A DNA stretch of 64,000 bases from Comamonadaceae bacterium (lineage in GTDB: Bacteria; Pseudomonadota; Gammaproteobacteria; Burkholderiales; Burkholderiaceae_C): assembly GCA_027488255.1 (NCBI GenBank), contig JAIYBZ010000029.1, forward strand, positions 62,001 to 126,000, written 5' to 3'. This document shows positions 38,169 to 47,452 of the stretch, piece by piece. The notes under the pieces are model-generated. The model made no database searches and was not told where the DNA came from. It saw only the letters and a list, made by a program, of their open reading frames with translations. Positions within the stretch are counted from its first letter, which is position 1, and every line of letters begins with the position of its first letter. The translations under genes were made by a program, and so were the position numbers.

Positions 38169-38633
38169 TCACTGCCCTTCCTGTGTCCGGTTTTCACCGG
38201 GCGTTTCAAACGTTCTGCGTTCCGAAGCTTTGGGCAAAGGACTGACATGTCGCGAAGTCATGAGAGGTATGGCCAAGTTCAACAACATCCACACCGACAA
38301 ATACCCCACCAACCAAGTGGGCACCTCACTCAAATGTTGCCAGCGCTGGCTGCCCAACATCATGGGGGAAATTGTGAAATAGAAAAGCCCCCAGACCAAG
38401 GCCTGGGCAAAAGCATAAATATTCAACCCCAAAGCCAAACCACCGTAAGTGAACCGATCGCCGCCAAACATGGCAAACAAAACGCGGCCCCAAATCAACC
38501 AATAAAACTTGAGAACAATAATGCCGAAGAAAAACAAATTGGCAGATGCCTTCAAGTTAGGCCCGTTGAACAACAGCCAAATGACCGTAGGCAAAGCCAA
38601 GCCCAAGACAAAAATGCGAAAAACGGAAGTCAT
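38169..38633 (-). CDS. Island gene D: four-helix membrane protein
   Basis: No family is recognised. The 154-residue protein is very hydrophobic, with four likely membrane segments: RIFVLGLALPTVIWLLF, LFFFGIIVLKFYWLIWG, LNIYAFAQALVWGLFYFTI and WLVGYLSVWMLLNLAIPL. A charged cytoplasmic tail follows. ATG 38633 overlaps the gene E stop as ATGA, so translation is coupled; an ATG 9 codons upstream is less likely. It is probably the membrane anchor of the set. Confidence 0.75.
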   Translation of the reverse strand: MTSVFRIFVLGLALPTVIWLLFNGPNLKASANLFFFGIIVLKFYWLIWGRVLFAMFGGDRFTYGGLALGLNIYAFAQALVWGLFYFTISPMMLGSQRWQHLSEVPTWLVGYLSVWMLLNLAIPLMTSRHVSPLPKASERRTFETPGENRTQEGQ

Positions 38634-39613
38634 GCTGGGCACACCGATTCCAAAATCCATTGCTCGCTGCTGGTCAATTGGCCCCGCAGACGCTCCAGAT
38701 ACTGTTGGCGTCGTTGGGGGTGGTAGTGCTCGTACTCAAAGCCCACTTTCAGCATCGCCGTCATCGCATCAATCGACGATGAAATCACCGTGACATCCCC
38801 GATACGTCCGCCGATAGAAAGCACCCACTTGTCCAACGACTGAGCATGCAATTCATCCAATGCTGCATTCGGTGTGACTGGCGACTCCAGCCAATCGGTG
38901 TGCGGTGAAAGCAATGAGTAACCGGGGTAGTCGGCCTGCCCCTGATCCACCAGATTCATCAGTTGATCCAGCTTTCGGACCGCCGGGTAATAACGCACAT
39001 CGCAGGCGTGAATGGTGCCGTTGGCGGCCTCATAAGGTGCCATCACGGGCTGAGTCAAGCTCTCGCCCAAGGCGTGAATCATCATGCAAGCGCCTTCAAA
39101 GGACACATCTCGACTGGCGTAACCGCCCAGCGAGGACATGCGCACAGACAAACGCTCTTCCACAATGCAAGTGCCCAACACCACACAGTTTTCAAGGGTG
39201 CAATTGACGGCTCGGACACTGCCAAAAATCACCGCATTTTTCAGCGCAATGTTTTGGTTCGCAACCAGATCGCCTTTGATAATCAAAGAGGCTTTTTGCA
39301 CCTGACGCATAGGCTGAGTGTCAGGTTGCAAATGGCAATTCAAAGACCCGTTGATCGTCAAGCCCGAGTGAAGCTGCACCCGACCCTGCCGTGGATCAAT
39401 GCGCAAATCCCCCCTTGCCACGACGGGCCCTTCCACCAGCACATCGCCACGCAACTCCAGCGCTCGACCATACAAAGCACCCTCAATGCGAGCGGCTTTT
39501 TCACTGCCATCCACCAAGACCGGAAAAACCGTGTCTTTTTCGTTGGTCGGAAACACACTGCCCGCAATGTGGCCCGTGACCACCACGTTGCTGCCTTCTT
39601 GCTTAATGGGCAT
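38630..39613 (-). CDS. Island gene E: bactofilin-like beta-helix protein
   Basis: The 327-residue protein has in its first 170 residues the short G-V-I-x repeats of a polymer-forming bactofilin/beta-helix: GDVLVEGPVVARGDLRI, GLTINGSLN, KASLIIKGDLVANQNIALK, AVIFGSVRAVNCTLEN, CVVLGTCIVEERL. The C-terminal half is less repetitive and of unknown fold. Bactofilins polymerise without nucleotide and organise membrane-bound complexes; this role is inferred. ATG 39613 has GGAGG 7 bases upstream and overlaps gene F by 11 bases. Similarity to a carbonic-anhydrase or hexapeptide beta-helix is an alternative. Confidence 0.72.
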   Translation of the reverse strand: MPIKQEGSNVVVTGHIAGSVFPTNEKDTVFPVLVDGSEKAARIEGALYGRALELRGDVLVEGPVVARGDLRIDPRQGRVQLHSGLTINGSLNCHLQPDTQPMRQVQKASLIIKGDLVANQNIALKNAVIFGSVRAVNCTLENCVVLGTCIVEERLSVRMSSLGGYASRDVSFEGACMMIHALGESLTQPVMAPYEAANGTIHACDVRYYPAVRKLDQLMNLVDQGQADYPGYSLLSPHTDWLESPVTPNAALDELHAQSLDKWVLSIGGRIGDVTVISSSIDAMTAMLKVGFEYEHYHPQRRQQYLERLRGQLTSSEQWILESVCPA

Positions 39614-40688
39614 GACGCGCCTCCACAATCTTCAATTGACCTGAACCGATGAAATCTTCAAACATGGTGGCTGCATCCTGCGATATCAGGCCCTTGTTGC
39701 GCAACATCTGCGCCGCCTTGGCCATCGCCATGATTTCGCTGCCGTCGGCATCACGAGCCGAGCCCGCGCTGACACCTTGCTTTGCCGAAACCAAAGCCTG
39801 TTCGTTGTTCAAACAGGCCATTTCCTCGGTCAAACTCTGCAGCCTCAACGGATCAGCACCACAACTTTGCGCCGACTGGCCCGCCAGCAATTTGCTGTGC
39901 AGGGTGGATTGAGTCAACACCCCTTCAACCACCATTCGGTCAGCGGGGCGCGTTGCCAGTTGAGCTGCAAATGGAGCCAATTGGGCATCGTTTCTCTGGC
40001 GCGAATACAGCACATCATCAAGCCGGCTGGACTTGAGCATGGACAAGGACTGGTCCAAATTCTGCGAACGAATATCCAGGCGGTGCAAATCCATCTCGAT
40101 AGGCAAGGTGTGCGCCATTTCATAAGGAATTTGTGCGGCGCGTTCAGCAGGCGCAATGTCTTCGTTGCGGATCTGAAAAATGTGGCTGCCAATCGTCTTG
40201 GTTTTGTTGTCAAACTCGTCCAAGATTTTTTGGAAATTCAAATCGTATAAATCCCGATTGATCGCAGCCCCTTCCAAGGCCTTTTCAAAACGGGTCTTGA
40301 TGTCTTGTGAGAATGCACCCAACTTCGTCTTGCTCGACTGGGCTTCGGCTACTTTCTTGCCGATTTCAATCTGCATCGCCGACTCGGTTTGCAAATCCAG
40401 TTTCAGCCGTGTTTCGCTGAAATCGGCTTGCATTTGTTGCTTGGTGCGCTCGAGCATCACCGTGGTGGCCGCGACGCCACCCACCACTGCCACGGTCTGA
40501 CGCTCCAAAGCCTGAACAATCATCTCGCCAATTTCTCTCATTTCTCTCTCCAACCTTGCGACTTCACTGTCGATATAGTCGCGCAAAGAGCGAATCTCTG
40601 ACCGGAATTCGCCGCGCAATTCATTGCGAAGGGAGTTAATCGCGGAGCTTAATTCTCCGTGACTCACGCCCGATGGGGTGTTTGACAT
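39603..40688 (-). CDS. Island gene F: coiled-coil protein with a short hydrophobic segment
   Basis: No family is recognised. The 361-residue protein starts with a heptad-rich coiled coil (about 10-62, R/E/L rich). It has a short hydrophobic stretch at 66-79 (VAVVGGVAATTVML), more coiled coil to about 140, and a mixed helical region to the end. The hydrophobic stretch is too short for a sure membrane span and could be a membrane-dipping segment. AAGGGAA precedes ATG 40688. It lies 16 bases after gene G and overlaps gene E. Confidence 0.75.
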   Translation of the reverse strand: MSNTPSGVSHGELSSAINSLRNELRGEFRSEIRSLRDYIDSEVARLEREMREIGEMIVQALERQTVAVVGGVAATTVMLERTKQQMQADFSETRLKLDLQTESAMQIEIGKKVAEAQSSKTKLGAFSQDIKTRFEKALEGAAINRDLYDLNFQKILDEFDNKTKTIGSHIFQIRNEDIAPAERAAQIPYEMAHTLPIEMDLHRLDIRSQNLDQSLSMLKSSRLDDVLYSRQRNDAQLAPFAAQLATRPADRMVVEGVLTQSTLHSKLLAGQSAQSCGADPLRLQSLTEEMACLNNEQALVSAKQGVSAGSARDADGSEIMAMAKAAQMLRNKGLISQDAATMFEDFIGSGQLKIVEARHAH

Positions 40689-40704
40689 CTTCTGTTCCCT
40701 TCAC

Positions 40705-42789
40705 TCAAGGAGAAATCAAACGCGGACCACCGACTCGGGGTGTAGACAACATGATCCCGGGCTCTCGAACCACCTCGATCGGATCGTGCACCGATCCGCG
40801 CGTGAGGCCTTGCGCTTTAGGCAAACTGGCCAAGGTATTTTCATAGGTATTGGCCGCTGACAATGGCGACTCACCGATCAACAAACGTTGCAAACGCTCA
40901 TCGGTAATTTGTTCCATCACGCGCGGCGAAAGCAGACCCAGCGCACTCATGCCATCTCGGAAACTCAAGATCTCGTCGTACTTGGCATTCAGATCTGACT
41001 CCAACAGATACAAGTTCTCTCGGTTGGTGCGCAAATCGTCGCGGAACTGATTGGCCACGCTGATCAGTTTTTCGCCCTCTTTCTCGCTCATCGAAATCAT
41101 CATTTCGTTGGTTCGGAACAGCTCTGACTTGCGGAAATCGGCTTTCTCCGTCCACAGGTGATCCCAGAGCGGGATCATCAAATCGCAATGCGTCTTGACG
41201 ACACTTCCGTACTTGATGGCATCTGGGGTGCGGTAGACATACGCGGCCAGATCAGTCGACCATTCGTCCAAGTCTGGGTCATAGCGCAACTGAGCTTCTT
41301 GCGAGAAATGGATGATCGGATTGCTCGCACCTGTCAGGATTTTGTTCAGGACCAAACGGAAGACCTTCAGTGCATCGTCTATTTGCATCTGGACATGTCG
41401 AGGCTTGATGGCTTGATCGTGCAAGGTGTTACCGTTCTCATCGACAGCCATCATTTGCAAGAACAAACCGACCGTTTGATGCGCTGCCGATAAATCTTCC
41501 AGCAAATCTGGCTTCTTGCTGATGCGTGCACGCACCACTTCGTCCGATTGCAAGCGGTCCAGCAAGATGTGAATGTCCAGCATGTGTGCACTTTCAATCT
41601 GCACACCAATCAAATCCTGAATGTAATGAGGCGAAACGATGGTGCGCGGACAGAAAAACTTGCGGCTACACCAACTCGCCCGCTCAAGCACTTGCGTCAA
41701 ACCCCCATGAATCTGGTTGACCGACGCAATGCGGGCATTGGCAAAGCGGTTACAAGTGCCCTCAAGGCCCTCATAAACCGTATTGAGGGTGTCCAACAAG
41801 TGCTGGCCGCTGGTGCTTGAAAGCACATTGATCGTCTTTGTGAACGTCTCGATTTCAGGCGCATCACTGCCCGATGCGGCCGCTTCACATGCGGTCGGAG
41901 ACATCACATCCTGAAACTCACCGTTCGACAGACGCTGCTGCAACAAACTCGAGGCAGGAACCAAATGCATGTCGATGCCCACATCGTGCAGCTTGGCCAA
42001 ATTGTTGGTGAAGTCCCCCACCAAAGACTGCAGCTGATTTTCTTCGCCATACAAGCTGTTCATGGGGTCCGATGAATCTGTCACATCTTCAGCAGACAGC
42101 ATGGGGGGAATGTCCAGCAAAGACTGTAACTGCCCCGTAATGGCTGACACCTCATCGGTTAAAGCGGTCATGTCGATGGTGGACAAATGAACCGGCGCAT
42201 GGCTTCCAGAACGGTCATTGAGCACCTGGTGTCCGGCCAAATCCAAGGACTCCAATGGCAAATGCACATCGGCCAGAGTGATCTCGGGAAAGCCACCCAC
42301 GCGCAACTCAAGTTCTTTTTCGATCACCTCTAAGCGCGCCAGGGCCTGACGCAAACCCGCATCGGCTTGTGCCAATGCCTGCTGATTTTGCGTCAATTCA
42401 TCGGCCAAAGCAGCCGCTTGCTTCTTCAGCTGTAGCCATTTCCAAAAGGGATACCCAGCGACAACAGCCAGCACAATCCCTGCGGAAGTCGCAAAGAATA
42501 AGCCGACACCTCCCACCAACAATGCGGCAGCCACAAACAAAAAGGTGGAGACCTTCTTTTGCACGGAAGCAAGATCGGCACTCAGTTGCACCCCGACGGG
42601 TTTCAACTTGAGGATTTCGCCCTCAAGTGCATCGCACTGGGTTTCCAACGTGTCTTTTTCGTGGCGTAAATCTTCACCCTGTCGCCACGAAGCGAGCACA
42701 GGTGCCAGGTGATCAATGATGGCCACCACCCTCGTTTCATGGACATCCAGGACATTGTCTATGGGCCTGGCCAACGATTTCGTGCTCAT
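40705..42789 (-). CDS. Island gene G: large coiled-coil protein with membrane hairpin
   Basis: No family is recognised. The 694-residue protein opens the minus operon. Residues 36-80 are coiled coil, 81-117 form two closely spaced membrane segments (FLFVAAALLVGGVGLFF, then GIVLAVVAGYPFWKWL), and 121-165 are coiled coil again, giving a hairpin with both arms in the cytoplasm. The remaining 500 or so residues look helical and soluble, ending in PRVGGPRLISP. CTGGAG lies 6 bases before ATG 42789. The promoter is in a very AT-rich gap. Confidence 0.78.
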   Translation of the reverse strand: MSTKSLARPIDNVLDVHETRVVAIIDHLAPVLASWRQGEDLRHEKDTLETQCDALEGEILKLKPVGVQLSADLASVQKKVSTFLFVAAALLVGGVGLFFATSAGIVLAVVAGYPFWKWLQLKKQAAALADELTQNQQALAQADAGLRQALARLEVIEKELELRVGGFPEITLADVHLPLESLDLAGHQVLNDRSGSHAPVHLSTIDMTALTDEVSAITGQLQSLLDIPPMLSAEDVTDSSDPMNSLYGEENQLQSLVGDFTNNLAKLHDVGIDMHLVPASSLLQQRLSNGEFQDVMSPTACEAAASGSDAPEIETFTKTINVLSSTSGQHLLDTLNTVYEGLEGTCNRFANARIASVNQIHGGLTQVLERASWCSRKFFCPRTIVSPHYIQDLIGVQIESAHMLDIHILLDRLQSDEVVRARISKKPDLLEDLSAAHQTVGLFLQMMAVDENGNTLHDQAIKPRHVQMQIDDALKVFRLVLNKILTGASNPIIHFSQEAQLRYDPDLDEWSTDLAAYVYRTPDAIKYGSVVKTHCDLMIPLWDHLWTEKADFRKSELFRTNEMMISMSEKEGEKLISVANQFRDDLRTNRENLYLLESDLNAKYDEILSFRDGMSALGLLSPRVMEQITDERLQRLLIGESPLSAANTYENTLASLPKAQGLTRGSVHDPIEVVREPGIMLSTPRVGGPRLISP

Positions 42790-43123
42790 ACCACTCCAGT
42801 CTTAGCGAATGCGTTAAGTTTTCATGTTACTTTAAATTTATATATACAACACCAAAAAATGGTCAAAATTTTAAATTTAGTAATTTAATTAATTAATTTT
42901 AATAAATAGTTAAAATAACTATAAATACAATTAATTTATAAGAAGTGACTTTCGCCCAGTCAACCTGCCGCTGGCATGAAGTGGCTCTAAGCTCGAATGG
43001 ATTTCATGGGTGCAACTGCCATGAAAGAGAACAGAGCAGTCTTGTTTTGACTCAGCAGTCAGCGCTCAGTTACGCACCACGCTACAACTCGAGCGAAGAC
43101 AGCATGTGCAATGCGCAGCAAGA
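42790..43123. other. Gene-free, very AT-rich gap between gene G and dnaE
   Basis: This 334-base stretch has no convincing gene. From about 42823 to 42945 it is almost all A and T, with repeated TTAATTAATT and TTTAAATT, unlike the rest of the window. From 42945 to 43123 it has normal composition and holds one perfect hairpin, TTTCATGG (43002-43009) and CCATGAAA (43019-43026) with a 9-base loop, about 100 bases past the dnaE stop. A 62-codon frame on the plus strand shows no family signal. Confidence 0.7.
42839..42866 (-). promoter_or_regulatory. Promoter of the island minus operon (G-F-E-D-C)
   Basis: On the minus strand TTGACC (42866-42861) and TATATA (42844-42839) are spaced by 16 bases; shifting by 2 gives TATAAA with 18. 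The start would be near 42832, leaving a leader of about 43 bases. Both hexamers are embedded in the AT-rich tract, where silencing by an H-NS/MvaT-type protein could act. Confidence 0.65.
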
Positions 43124-46100
43124 TCAGTCGTAAACGATCCGCGCTTGCCCTTGATCCGCTTGCGCCATCCAACTTGCCAGCGCGGCATCGGTGGGAAAAA
43201 ATCGCGTCGACTCTCCCAGCGCCAGCTCGGCACGCGCGGCCAACTGGTCGTTGCGGCGCTCTAGGACCAAGCGCACCGGCAAGCCGCGCACCAGATCGCC
43301 TTGCTCGGTTTGCTCGCGTTGTGCCGGGAATTCCCGGACCAATCTGGCGATGTCTGGCGCACGCCCATTCACCGCCACGCGCAGGTACTTGCCATAACGG
43401 CAGCGGGCGGTTCCCAAGTCCATGATTTGCTCAATTTTTAGCCGGAAGCCCCCAGAAAAGCGGTCCGCTTGCATCTTCGCGTTCACGATGATCAGCTCAT
43501 CGTCCTTCAGCAAATGCTTGGCGGCGTTGAGCAACGCTTCGTCTGCCGTGGCTTCCATCACACCGGACTTGTCATCGAGCTTGAAAATGGCCACTTTGCC
43601 GCGCTGCCCATTGATGACCCGCAAGTCGCTGACGATACCGGCCAACACCATGGACTCGCGGCTGTCGATCAGGTCGTCGATTTTGCGGCGTGCAAATTGC
43701 CGCACCTCGCGCTCGACCGCATCAAACAAATGGCCTGACAAGAAGAAACCCACCGCCGATTTTTCAAGGAGCAAACGCTCTTTGATGCCCCAAGGCATGA
43801 CCTCCACCAACTCGGGCTCTTGGGTGCTCGAGCCATGCGAGTCGTCGCCCAACATGTCGAACAAACCACCTTGGTTGGCATTGGCCGTGGTGGCATTTGA
43901 AAACTCAAACGCGCGGTCAATGCTGGCCGACAAGGCGGCCCGGTTCATGTGCAGGGAATCAAAAGCACCGGCTTTGATGAGTGCATCCACGGTGCGTTTG
44001 TTGATGCGGGTGCGGTCCACGCGCACCGCAAAATCAAACAAACTGGTGAACGGTCCACCTGCTTCGCGTGCCGCCACAATGGCTTCGATGGCTTGCTGTC
44101 CTGTGCCCTTGATTGCCCCCAAACCGTATCGGATGACTTTGTCGGTGACGGGCTCAAAGCGGTGGGAGCCGCGGTTCACATCGGGCGGATCAAAGGTGAT
44201 GCCAAACTTCAGGGCGTCTTCGTAGAGCACTTTCAACTTGTCGGTGTCGTCCATCTCCACCGTCATGTTGGCGCAGAAAAACTCGGCGGTGTAATGCACC
44301 TTGAGCCAACCGGTGTGGTACGCCAACAAAGAGTACGCCGCGGCGTGTGACTTGTTGAAACCATAGCCCGCAAAGCGCTCCATCAAGTCGAACACCTCGT
44401 CGGCTTTTTCTGCGGAGATGTTGTTCTTGGCGGCGCCCTCGCGGAAGATGGCGCGGTGCTCGGCCATCTCTTCGGCCTTCTTCTTGCCCATGGCCCGGCG
44501 CAACATGTCGGCGCCACCCAAGCTGTAACCGCCCAAAATCTGCGCCGTCTGCATCACCTGCTCTTGGTAAACCATGATGCCGTAGGTTTCACTCAGCATG
44601 TCGGCCACCAAGGGGTGCGGATATTCAATCACCTCGCGCCCGTGTTTGCGCGCGACAAAGCTCGGGATCAAGTCCATGGGCCCGGGTCGGTACAAAGCGT
44701 TCAGCGCAATCAAGTCTTCCAAGCGACTGGGCCGGGCATCGCGCAACATGCCTTGCATGCCACGGCTTTCAAACTGGAAAACGGCTTCGGTTTTGCCTTC
44801 TGAAAACAGCTTGTAGGTCGCCACATCGTCCAGCGGAATGTCTTCAAACGCAAAGTTCTCTTGGCCTTTGTGCCGTTGGATGATGAACTCTCGGGCGATT
44901 TCTAAAATCGTCAGCGTGGCCAGACCCAAAAAGTCAAACTTCACCAAGCCCGCCGACTCCACATCGTCCTTGTCGTATTGACTGACGGCCGATTCACTGC
45001 CGGGTTGTTGGTACAGCGGACAAAAATCAGTCAGCTTGCCCGGCGCAATCAAAACGCCCCCCGCGTGCATGCCGATGTTGCGGGTCATGCCCTCCAATTT
45101 TTGCGCCAACTCGATCAGGGTCTTGACGTCTTCTTCACGCTCAATGCGCTCGGCCAGTATCGGCTCCATGGCGATGGCGTAGTTGTTTTTGTCGCCTTCT
45201 TTCGGGGTCGCTGGCGGGTATTGCAAAGTGACCGACATGCCCGGCTTGTTCGGGATGAGTTTGCTGATGCCGTCGCAAAAGGTGTAGCTCATGTCCAGCA
45301 CACGCCCCACATCGCGAATGGCAGCACGCGCGGCCATGGTGCCAAAGGTGGCGATTTGGCTGACCGCATCGCGGCCATATTTGTCTTTCACGTAATCGAT
45401 CACCCGATCGCGGTTGCTTTGGCAAAAGTCAATGTCAAAGTCGGGCATCGAGACCCGTTCTGGGTTCAAGAAACGCTCAAACAGCAAGTTGTATTGCAAG
45501 GGATCCAAGTCGGTGATCTTGAGGGCATACGCCACCAACGAGCCGGCACCCGATCCCCGGCCAGGACCCACAGGGCAGCCATTGGATTTGGCCCACTGAA
45601 TGAAATCACCCACGATCAAAAAGTAACCGGGGAAGCCCATCTTCAAGATGGTGTTGAGCTCAAACTCAAGCCGCTCCACATAACGCGGCTTCTCTGTCTG
45701 GCGTTTCGCCTCATCCGGGTAAAGATGGCGCAAGCGGGCTTCTAGCCCCTCGAAAGACACATGCCGGAAATACTCTTCCACCGACATCACCACGCCGTTC
45801 ACGGGGGGAATCGGGAAATGGGGCAACTGAGGCTTGCCCAACACCAAAGTCAAGTTGCAGCGTTTGGCAATTTCTAGGGTGTTCGCAATGGCACTGGGCA
45901 CATCGGCAAACAGCGCGCACATTTGCGCCGCCGATTTGAAATATTGCTCACGGGTGAAGCGCCGAACACGGCGCTGATTGGCCAGAATTTCGCCTTCAGA
46001 AATACACACACGTGCCTCGTGTGCTTCGTAATCATCGGCCGTGTGAAATTGCACCGGATGGGTGGCAACCACGGGCAAATGCAAGCGAGCCGCCAGCGCC

Positions 46101-46648
46101 ACGGCCCCGGCAACTTGGGGCTCATCTTCGGGGCGTCCCGCGCGTTGCAATTCCAAATAAAAACGGTGCGGAAAAATCGACGCCAACTGCAACGCCACAT
46201 CGGCGGCTTTGTCAGCATCTCCCTGCACCAAGGCCTGCCCCACTGGGCCGGCTTGCGCACCCGAAAGCAATATCAATCCGTCTGACAGTTCTTTTAGCCA
46301 TGCCAACTTGACGACCGCCACTCCACGGGCCGCGTTTTGTGTCCAGGCCCGCGCCAAGAGTTCACAAATATTCAAATACCCGGCATGGCTTTGCACCAAC
46401 ACCATCAAGCGGCTGAGGGCCGCTGGGTCTCCCCCCAAACCTTCCAGATTGATCTCTGCACCCAGGATCGGCTTGACCCCTTTTCCACGTGCTTCTTTGT
46501 AAAACTTGACCCCACCAAAAAGGTTGTTCAGGTCGGTGATGGCCAGTGCCGGTTGAGCGTCTTTGGCCGCCATTTTGACCACATCGTCAATGCGACAAGT
46601 GGAGTCAACGACTGAAAATTCGGTGTGGAGACGCAGGTGAACAAACAT
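43124..46648 (-). CDS. dnaE: DNA polymerase III alpha subunit
   Basis: DnaE is the replicative polymerase. The 1174-residue protein has the PHP domain at the N-terminus (FVHLRLHTEFSVVDS). The C-family catalytic core has GPGRGSGAGSLVAY near 362 and PDFDIDF with D405 and D407, and a helix-hairpin-helix and OB-fold region follow to the C-terminus. Length and motifs fit the E. coli-type DnaE1, not the mutagenic DnaE2 or the Gram-positive PolC. The start is ATG at 46648 with a weak GAG site. Confidence 0.98.
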   Translation of the reverse strand: MFVHLRLHTEFSVVDSTCRIDDVVKMAAKDAQPALAITDLNNLFGGVKFYKEARGKGVKPILGAEINLEGLGGDPAALSRLMVLVQSHAGYLNICELLARAWTQNAARGVAVVKLAWLKELSDGLILLSGAQAGPVGQALVQGDADKAADVALQLASIFPHRFYLELQRAGRPEDEPQVAGAVALAARLHLPVVATHPVQFHTADDYEAHEARVCISEGEILANQRRVRRFTREQYFKSAAQMCALFADVPSAIANTLEIAKRCNLTLVLGKPQLPHFPIPPVNGVVMSVEEYFRHVSFEGLEARLRHLYPDEAKRQTEKPRYVERLEFELNTILKMGFPGYFLIVGDFIQWAKSNGCPVGPGRGSGAGSLVAYALKITDLDPLQYNLLFERFLNPERVSMPDFDIDFCQSNRDRVIDYVKDKYGRDAVSQIATFGTMAARAAIRDVGRVLDMSYTFCDGISKLIPNKPGMSVTLQYPPATPKEGDKNNYAIAMEPILAERIEREEDVKTLIELAQKLEGMTRNIGMHAGGVLIAPGKLTDFCPLYQQPGSESAVSQYDKDDVESAGLVKFDFLGLATLTILEIAREFIIQRHKGQENFAFEDIPLDDVATYKLFSEGKTEAVFQFESRGMQGMLRDARPSRLEDLIALNALYRPGPMDLIPSFVARKHGREVIEYPHPLVADMLSETYGIMVYQEQVMQTAQILGGYSLGGADMLRRAMGKKKAEEMAEHRAIFREGAAKNNISAEKADEVFDLMERFAGYGFNKSHAAAYSLLAYHTGWLKVHYTAEFFCANMTVEMDDTDKLKVLYEDALKFGITFDPPDVNRGSHRFEPVTDKVIRYGLGAIKGTGQQAIEAIVAAREAGGPFTSLFDFAVRVDRTRINKRTVDALIKAGAFDSLHMNRAALSASIDRAFEFSNATTANANQGGLFDMLGDDSHGSSTQEPELVEVMPWGIKERLLLEKSAVGFFLSGHLFDAVEREVRQFARRKIDDLIDSRESMVLAGIVSDLRVINGQRGKVAIFKLDDKSGVMEATADEALLNAAKHLLKDDELIIVNAKMQADRFSGGFRLKIEQIMDLGTARCRYGKYLRVAVNGRAPDIARLVREFPAQREQTEQGDLVRGLPVRLVLERRNDQLAARAELALGESTRFFPTDAALASWMAQADQGQARIVYD

Positions 46649-46695
46649 AGGCTCTTATTGTAGAAGGTCGCCCCTGCTGAAAGCGGGTTGCGCGC

Positions 46696-47391
46696 TCAAT
46701 CTCGCAGTACTTGCAGCACTTCCGAGCGAAACTCACGGCCATACAAAATCACCACCACCAACGCCGTGCCCATGACCAAGGCCAAGGGTGAAAAAAACCA
46801 CGCCATGGCCGCAAATGAAAAGTAATACGCGCGCAAGCCATCGTTGAAGGTTTCGGCAGCAGCACTGACCAAGTTGCCCGCCCGCTCGGCAAACTGTTGG
46901 CGGTCATGCAAGTGGTTGCTGAAATCTTCTGGCGGCGGCATGGCGCCGATCACCAGTGCCACAAAGGTGTACTGCCGCATGGACCATGAAAAGCGGAAAA
47001 ATGCGTAAACAAAAATCCCCACCAACACCAAAATCTTGAACTCAAACACCAAGATGGGGGTGGGTTGGGCAAACGGAATTTCGCGCACCAATTCGGCCGC
47101 CTTGTCGGTGGTGCCCAACAAGGCAAAAAGTCCACCGATGATGATGATGCTGGTCGATGAAAAGAAGGCCGGGGTTTGCGAAAGATTTTGCGTGATCAAC
47201 CCGTCCAACATCCGGGGATCGCGAGCCGTGGTCTGCAACATCCACTTTTGGCGGTACATGTTGGTGGTGGCAATCAGGCTTTGGTCACGCAAGCCCCGCA
47301 CCTTGGCGACCCACGCGTAGCCCATCCACATGGCGAAAAAAGAAAACAGGGCCAACCAATCGGCCCAAGGCAGCATCGAGATGATTTTCAT
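46696..47391 (-). CDS. DUF599 family membrane protein
   Basis: The 231-residue protein has about four membrane segments: WLALFSFFAMWMGYAW at the N-terminus, STSIIIIGGLFALLG, FKILVLVGIFVYAFFRFSW, and FSPLALVMGTALVVVIL near the end. NMYRQKWMLQTTARDPRMLDG and the later NDGLRAYYFSFAAMAWF are typical of DUF599, a family of unknown function. It is preceded by a flavodoxin-like gene on the same strand, with a hairpin between them. The start is ATG at 47391. Confidence 0.85.
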   Translation of the reverse strand: MKIISMLPWADWLALFSFFAMWMGYAWVAKVRGLRDQSLIATTNMYRQKWMLQTTARDPRMLDGLITQNLSQTPAFFSSTSIIIIGGLFALLGTTDKAAELVREIPFAQPTPILVFEFKILVLVGIFVYAFFRFSWSMRQYTFVALVIGAMPPPEDFSNHLHDRQQFAERAGNLVSAAAETFNDGLRAYYFSFAAMAWFFSPLALVMGTALVVVILYGREFRSEVLQVLRD

Positions 47392-47412
47392 GCCGACATG
47401 CTACCCGAGACA

Positions 47413-47442
47413 AGGACACTCTTCCTGTCGGAAAAGTGTCCT
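47413..47442 (-). terminator. Hairpin after the WrbA-like gene
   Basis: AGGACACT (47413-47420) is inverted as AGTGTCCT (47435-47442), and inner TTCC/GGAA pairs extend the stem past one mismatch. The T tail is poor, so this is only a candidate terminator between the flavodoxin-like gene and the DUF599 gene. Confidence 0.4.
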
Positions 47443-47452
47443 CGCTGAGCGG

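Noticed and set aside
42945-43133. 62-codon plus-strand frame in the gap after gene G
   Set aside because: No ribosome site, no recognisable domain, and it runs into the end of dnaE.
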